From assembly GCA_011050175.1 (NCBI GenBank), contig DRGF01000172.1:1-8284 (forward strand): 8,284 nt of DNA. The letters run 5' to 3'. Shown here in pieces: positions 7,053-8,284 of the stretch. The DNA comes from Thermococcus sp. Lineage in GTDB: Archaea; Methanobacteriota_B; Thermococci; Thermococcales; Thermococcaceae. The translations under genes and the position numbers were made by a program. Every line of letters begins with the position of its first letter. The first letter of the stretch is position 1. The notes under the pieces are model-generated. The model was not told the origin of the DNA, did no database searches, and worked only from the letters and a program-made list of their open reading frames with translations.

Positions 7053-7511
7053 ATGGATGGGAAAACCGAAGGAAAGAAAAAAATTCGCGTTCTCGTCGGA
7101 GGGGTTTTTGACATTCTCCACGTCGGCCACATACACTTTTTGAGCAAGGCGAAGAGCCTTGGCGATGAACTGGTGGTTATAGTCGCCCACGACGAGACGG
7201 TTAGGATTCAGAAGCGTCGCGAGCCCGTGAACCCGGCGGAGGACAGGGCGGAACTTCTGAGGGCACTGAAGATGGTGGACGAAGTCTATATCGGCTCCCC
7301 TGCAGGCATAGACTACGAGCTGGTGCGTCGGATAGACCCGGACATCGTTGCGATAGGCCCTGACCAGGACTTTAACTGCGAGCGCCTCAGAGACGCACTG
7401 AGAAACCACGGAATAGATGCAGAAGTTATACGTATCCCGTACCTTTACAGGAGCGACAGGGCTAAGACGAGCAAGATAATCCAGAGGATAGTGGAGACAT
7501 ACTGCGAGTGA
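7053..7511 (+). CDS. ribL: FAD synthetase (archaeal RibL-type nucleotidyltransferase)
   Basis: This enzyme transfers AMP from ATP to FMN, or CMP from CTP in the cytidylyltransferase view of the family, to make FAD in archaea that lack bacterial RibF. The 152-residue protein is a single nucleotidyltransferase fold: [15 protein letters not shown] (16-30) contains the HxGH site (H23, H26), and [14 protein letters not shown] (130-143) takes the place of the C-terminal nucleotide-binding motif. RibL from Methanocaldococcus is air-sensitive and depends on conserved cysteines. This protein has two, C109 and C151, but I cannot confirm that they align. The start is one base after the PUA stop, preceded by GGTGGG, so it closes a four-gene operon. 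Glycerol-3-phosphate cytidylyltransferase relatives have the same core, so family placement relies on length and the C-terminal Cys. Confidence 0.9.
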   Translation: MDGKTEGKKKIRVLVGGVFDILHVGHIHFLSKAKSLGDELVVIVAHDETVRIQKRREPVNPAEDRAELLRALKMVDEVYIGSPAGIDYELVRRIDPDIVAIGPDQDFNCERLRDALRNHGIDAEVIRIPYLYRSDRAKTSKIIQRIVETYCE

Positions 7512-7519
7512 TTTCAGCC

Positions 7520-7649
7520 CGTTATTCCAGAGGCTGACTTGAGCATATTATTCCATGCAGCCACTCTATGTCCGTTCCCGGGAGTTGGGATGCTATTTGA
7601 GCAGCCTTATTCAATATTTTAACGGCTGAATTCACCCTCTGGATTAACG
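7520..7649. repeat. Imperfect 18-bp inverted repeat bounding the convergent spacer
   Basis: The left arm CGTTATTCCAGAGGCTGA (7520-7537) and the reverse complement of the right arm, CGTTAATCCAGAGGGTGA (7649-7632), agree at 16 of 18 positions and are separated by 94 bases. Just outside the left arm, TTCAGCC (7513-7519) is complementary to GGCTGAA (7624-7630) inside the right one. Together they occupy nearly the whole 138-bp gap between two converging genes. No ORF, tRNA or strong U-tract terminator is visible here. It could be a bidirectional RNA structure, a small miniature-element remnant or a protein-binding site. Confidence 0.65.
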
Positions 7650-7979
7650 TTAAAGTTTGAACCTGCTTATGTAATCCCGCAGGAACTCCGGATCTTCTCG
7701 CTTCACGGCACTCAGGAGCTCATCAAACTTCTTTTCACCGAGCGCCATTTTAAGGTAGTAGTAAAGGTTCACTGCGTCCTCCACGATGGCGCTCTGCCTC
7801 CTGCCCTCTTCACCATAGAGCTCAATAAGCTTCCTGTTCATGTCGAGGCTTATGTAGAGGGTCTTCTGCTTCTTTTCCTTTTTCAGGTCTTTTGATATCA
7901 ACTTGGCCTTCTCCTCCGGCTTCTTTGGCCTGGAGGGCTTGGTGAGTTCATTAATGGAACCATCAAAAAGTCTCGGCAT
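7650..7979 (-). CDS. Ribbon-helix-helix DNA-binding protein, SegB/ParB-like partner of ParA
   Basis: This is a predicted centromere-binding partner of the ParA-type ATPase encoded just upstream. The 109-residue protein has a flexible, lysine-rich N-terminus (residues 1-38). A ribbon-helix-helix core follows at about 39-75: strand KTLYISLDM, helix NRKLIELYGEE, turn GRRQ, helix SAIVEDAVNLYYYL. A C-terminal helical tail follows. Length and layout resemble archaeal SegB, an RHH protein with an unstructured N-terminus that binds palindromic sites and works with the ATPase SegA. The ATG at 7979 is one base after the ParA stop, with GAAGGAT upstream. A TTG at 7994 would add five residues. Assignment to SegB rests on gene order, size and fold signature. 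A plasmid-type ParG-like protein is the alternative. Confidence 0.8.
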   Translation of the reverse strand: MPRLFDGSINELTKPSRPKKPEEKAKLISKDLKKEKKQKTLYISLDMNRKLIELYGEEGRRQSAIVEDAVNLYYYLKMALGEKKFDELLSAVKREDPEFLRDYISRFKL

Positions 7980-7980
7980 T

Positions 7981-8284
7981 TTATCCTTCGACAATCTCGA
8001 CCACCTCTCTGGCGAGCTTTAGAATGGCCTTCGCAGCCCGTCCGTCACCCTCAAACTCAAATATGCTCATCCCCTGGCTCTGCGCTTTCTCAAGTGCTAT
8101 CGCCTTGGGGATGGTCGTCAGAATTGGGGCGTCCGGGTAGGCCTTTTTGAGTTCGTTGAGGCGCATCTTCGGAACCTTGGTCTGGCGGGTGAACTTGTTG
8201 GGAACCAGGCCAAGGAGCTTAAGGTTCTCGTTGGTCTCCTGGCGTATCATGCGCATCAGATTGAACTGATGCGCATGATACGCC
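7981..8284 (-). CDS. ParA/SegA-type ATPase, C-terminal part (5' end outside window)
   Basis: This is a fragment of a ParA-family Walker ATPase that would move or pair DNA by ATP-dependent, DNA-bound assembly. About 91 residues are readable from the MRM at 8256 to the TAA at 7981. They include LKLLGLVPNKF, the variable RQTKVPKMRLNELKKAY, then the family-typical ILTTIPKAIALEKAQSQGMS and a C-terminal helix FEGDGRAAKAILKLAREVVE. The deviant Walker A and B motifs lie outside the window. The Met at 8256 is internal, not a start, because the ParA fold needs some 150 further residues. The frame stays open to the edge, but positions 8266-8284 are a mirror copy of 8241-8259, so codons beyond 8265 should not be trusted. 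The RHH gene follows one base downstream, as in segAB operons. Confidence 0.8.
   Translation of the reverse strand, partial: AYHAHQFNLMRMIRQETNENLKLLGLVPNKFTRQTKVPKMRLNELKKAYPDAPILTTIPKAIALEKAQSQGMSIFEFEGDGRAAKAILKLAREVVEIVEG
8241..8284. repeat. Perfect 19-bp inverted repeat at the right edge
   Basis: GGCGTATCATGCGCATCAG (8241-8259), a 6-nt loop ATTGAA, then the exact reverse complement CTGATGCGCATGATACGCC (8266-8284), which ends on the last base of the window. The inner arm is ParA coding sequence. A symmetric end like this suggests a fold-back chimera or a contig that stopped at a palindrome rather than a natural hairpin. Confidence 0.95.

Noticed and set aside
7508..7540. C/D-box guide RNA, suggested by GTGATTT (7508-7514) and CTGA (7534-7537) just after ribL.
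   Set aside because: The C box is a poor match, no C'/D' pair is visible, and the boxes are too close for a usual two-guide RNA.
7576..7583. Perfect 8-bp palindrome TCCCGGGA in the ribL/RHH spacer as a regulator site.
   Set aside because: It is a single short GC palindrome that does not extend on either side and is not repeated nearby; chance is enough to explain it.
8254..8256. ATG at 8256 as the start of a 91-residue protein.
   Set aside because: The product matches only the C-terminal part of ParA ATPases, the frame stays open to the edge, and no ribosome binding site precedes it. It is an internal Met of a truncated gene.

Overview
The window looks like chromosomal DNA from a hyperthermophilic euryarchaeon of the order Thermococcales, most likely Thermococcus. 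The reasons are the moderately high GC content, Shine-Dalgarno sequences of the GGAGGTGA type, archaeal BRE/TATA promoters, and a gene set that includes di-myo-inositol-phosphate (DIP) synthesis, an archaeal RibL FAD synthetase and an archaeal-type OMP decarboxylase. From memory, the order IPCT/DIPPS - myo-inositol-phosphate synthase - DUF4443 - pyrF resembles the region around the pyrF marker gene of T. kodakarensis; I could not check this.

Layout. (1) Positions 1-1856, minus strand: an ABC exporter pair. An ATPase gene is followed by a membrane permease gene that overlaps it by an ATGA junction and runs off the left edge. (2) Positions 1942-2628, minus strand: a PP-loop diphthine-ammonia ligase (Dph6). 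(3) Positions 2629-2721: a compact divergent promoter region with interleaved TATA boxes and an 8-bp inverted repeat. (4) Positions 2722-5211, plus strand: the DIP pathway, with the bifunctional IPCT/DIPPS followed by myo-inositol-1-phosphate synthase under its own promoter and a strong ribosome binding site. A pyrimidine-rich terminator follows. (5) Positions 5276-7511, plus strand: a tightly packed operon of a winged-helix/DUF4443 protein, OMP decarboxylase (pyrF), an MCT-1-like PUA RNA-binding protein and the FAD synthetase ribL, with gaps of 1-4 nt. (6) Positions 7512-7649: a convergent spacer bounded by an imperfect inverted repeat. (7) Positions 7650-8284, minus strand: the C-terminal part of a ParA-type ATPase and a 109-residue ribbon-helix-helix protein directly behind it, arranged like the archaeal SegAB segregation pair.

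Functional logic. Glucose-6-phosphate is converted to L-myo-inositol-1-phosphate (gene at 4063), activated to CDP-inositol and condensed with a second inositol-1-phosphate (gene at 2722) to give phosphorylated DIP, the precursor of a heat-stress compatible solute. The pyrF operon groups pyrimidine, flavin and translation functions. The right end carries a DNA-segregation module.

The main oddity is a perfect 19-bp inverted repeat with a 6-nt loop at the last 44 bases, inside the ParA coding frame. It is most simply read as a fold-back assembly or amplification artefact at a contig end. The other points worth a second look are the inverted repeat in the ribL/segB-like spacer and the interlocked promoters between dph6 and IPCT/DIPPS.
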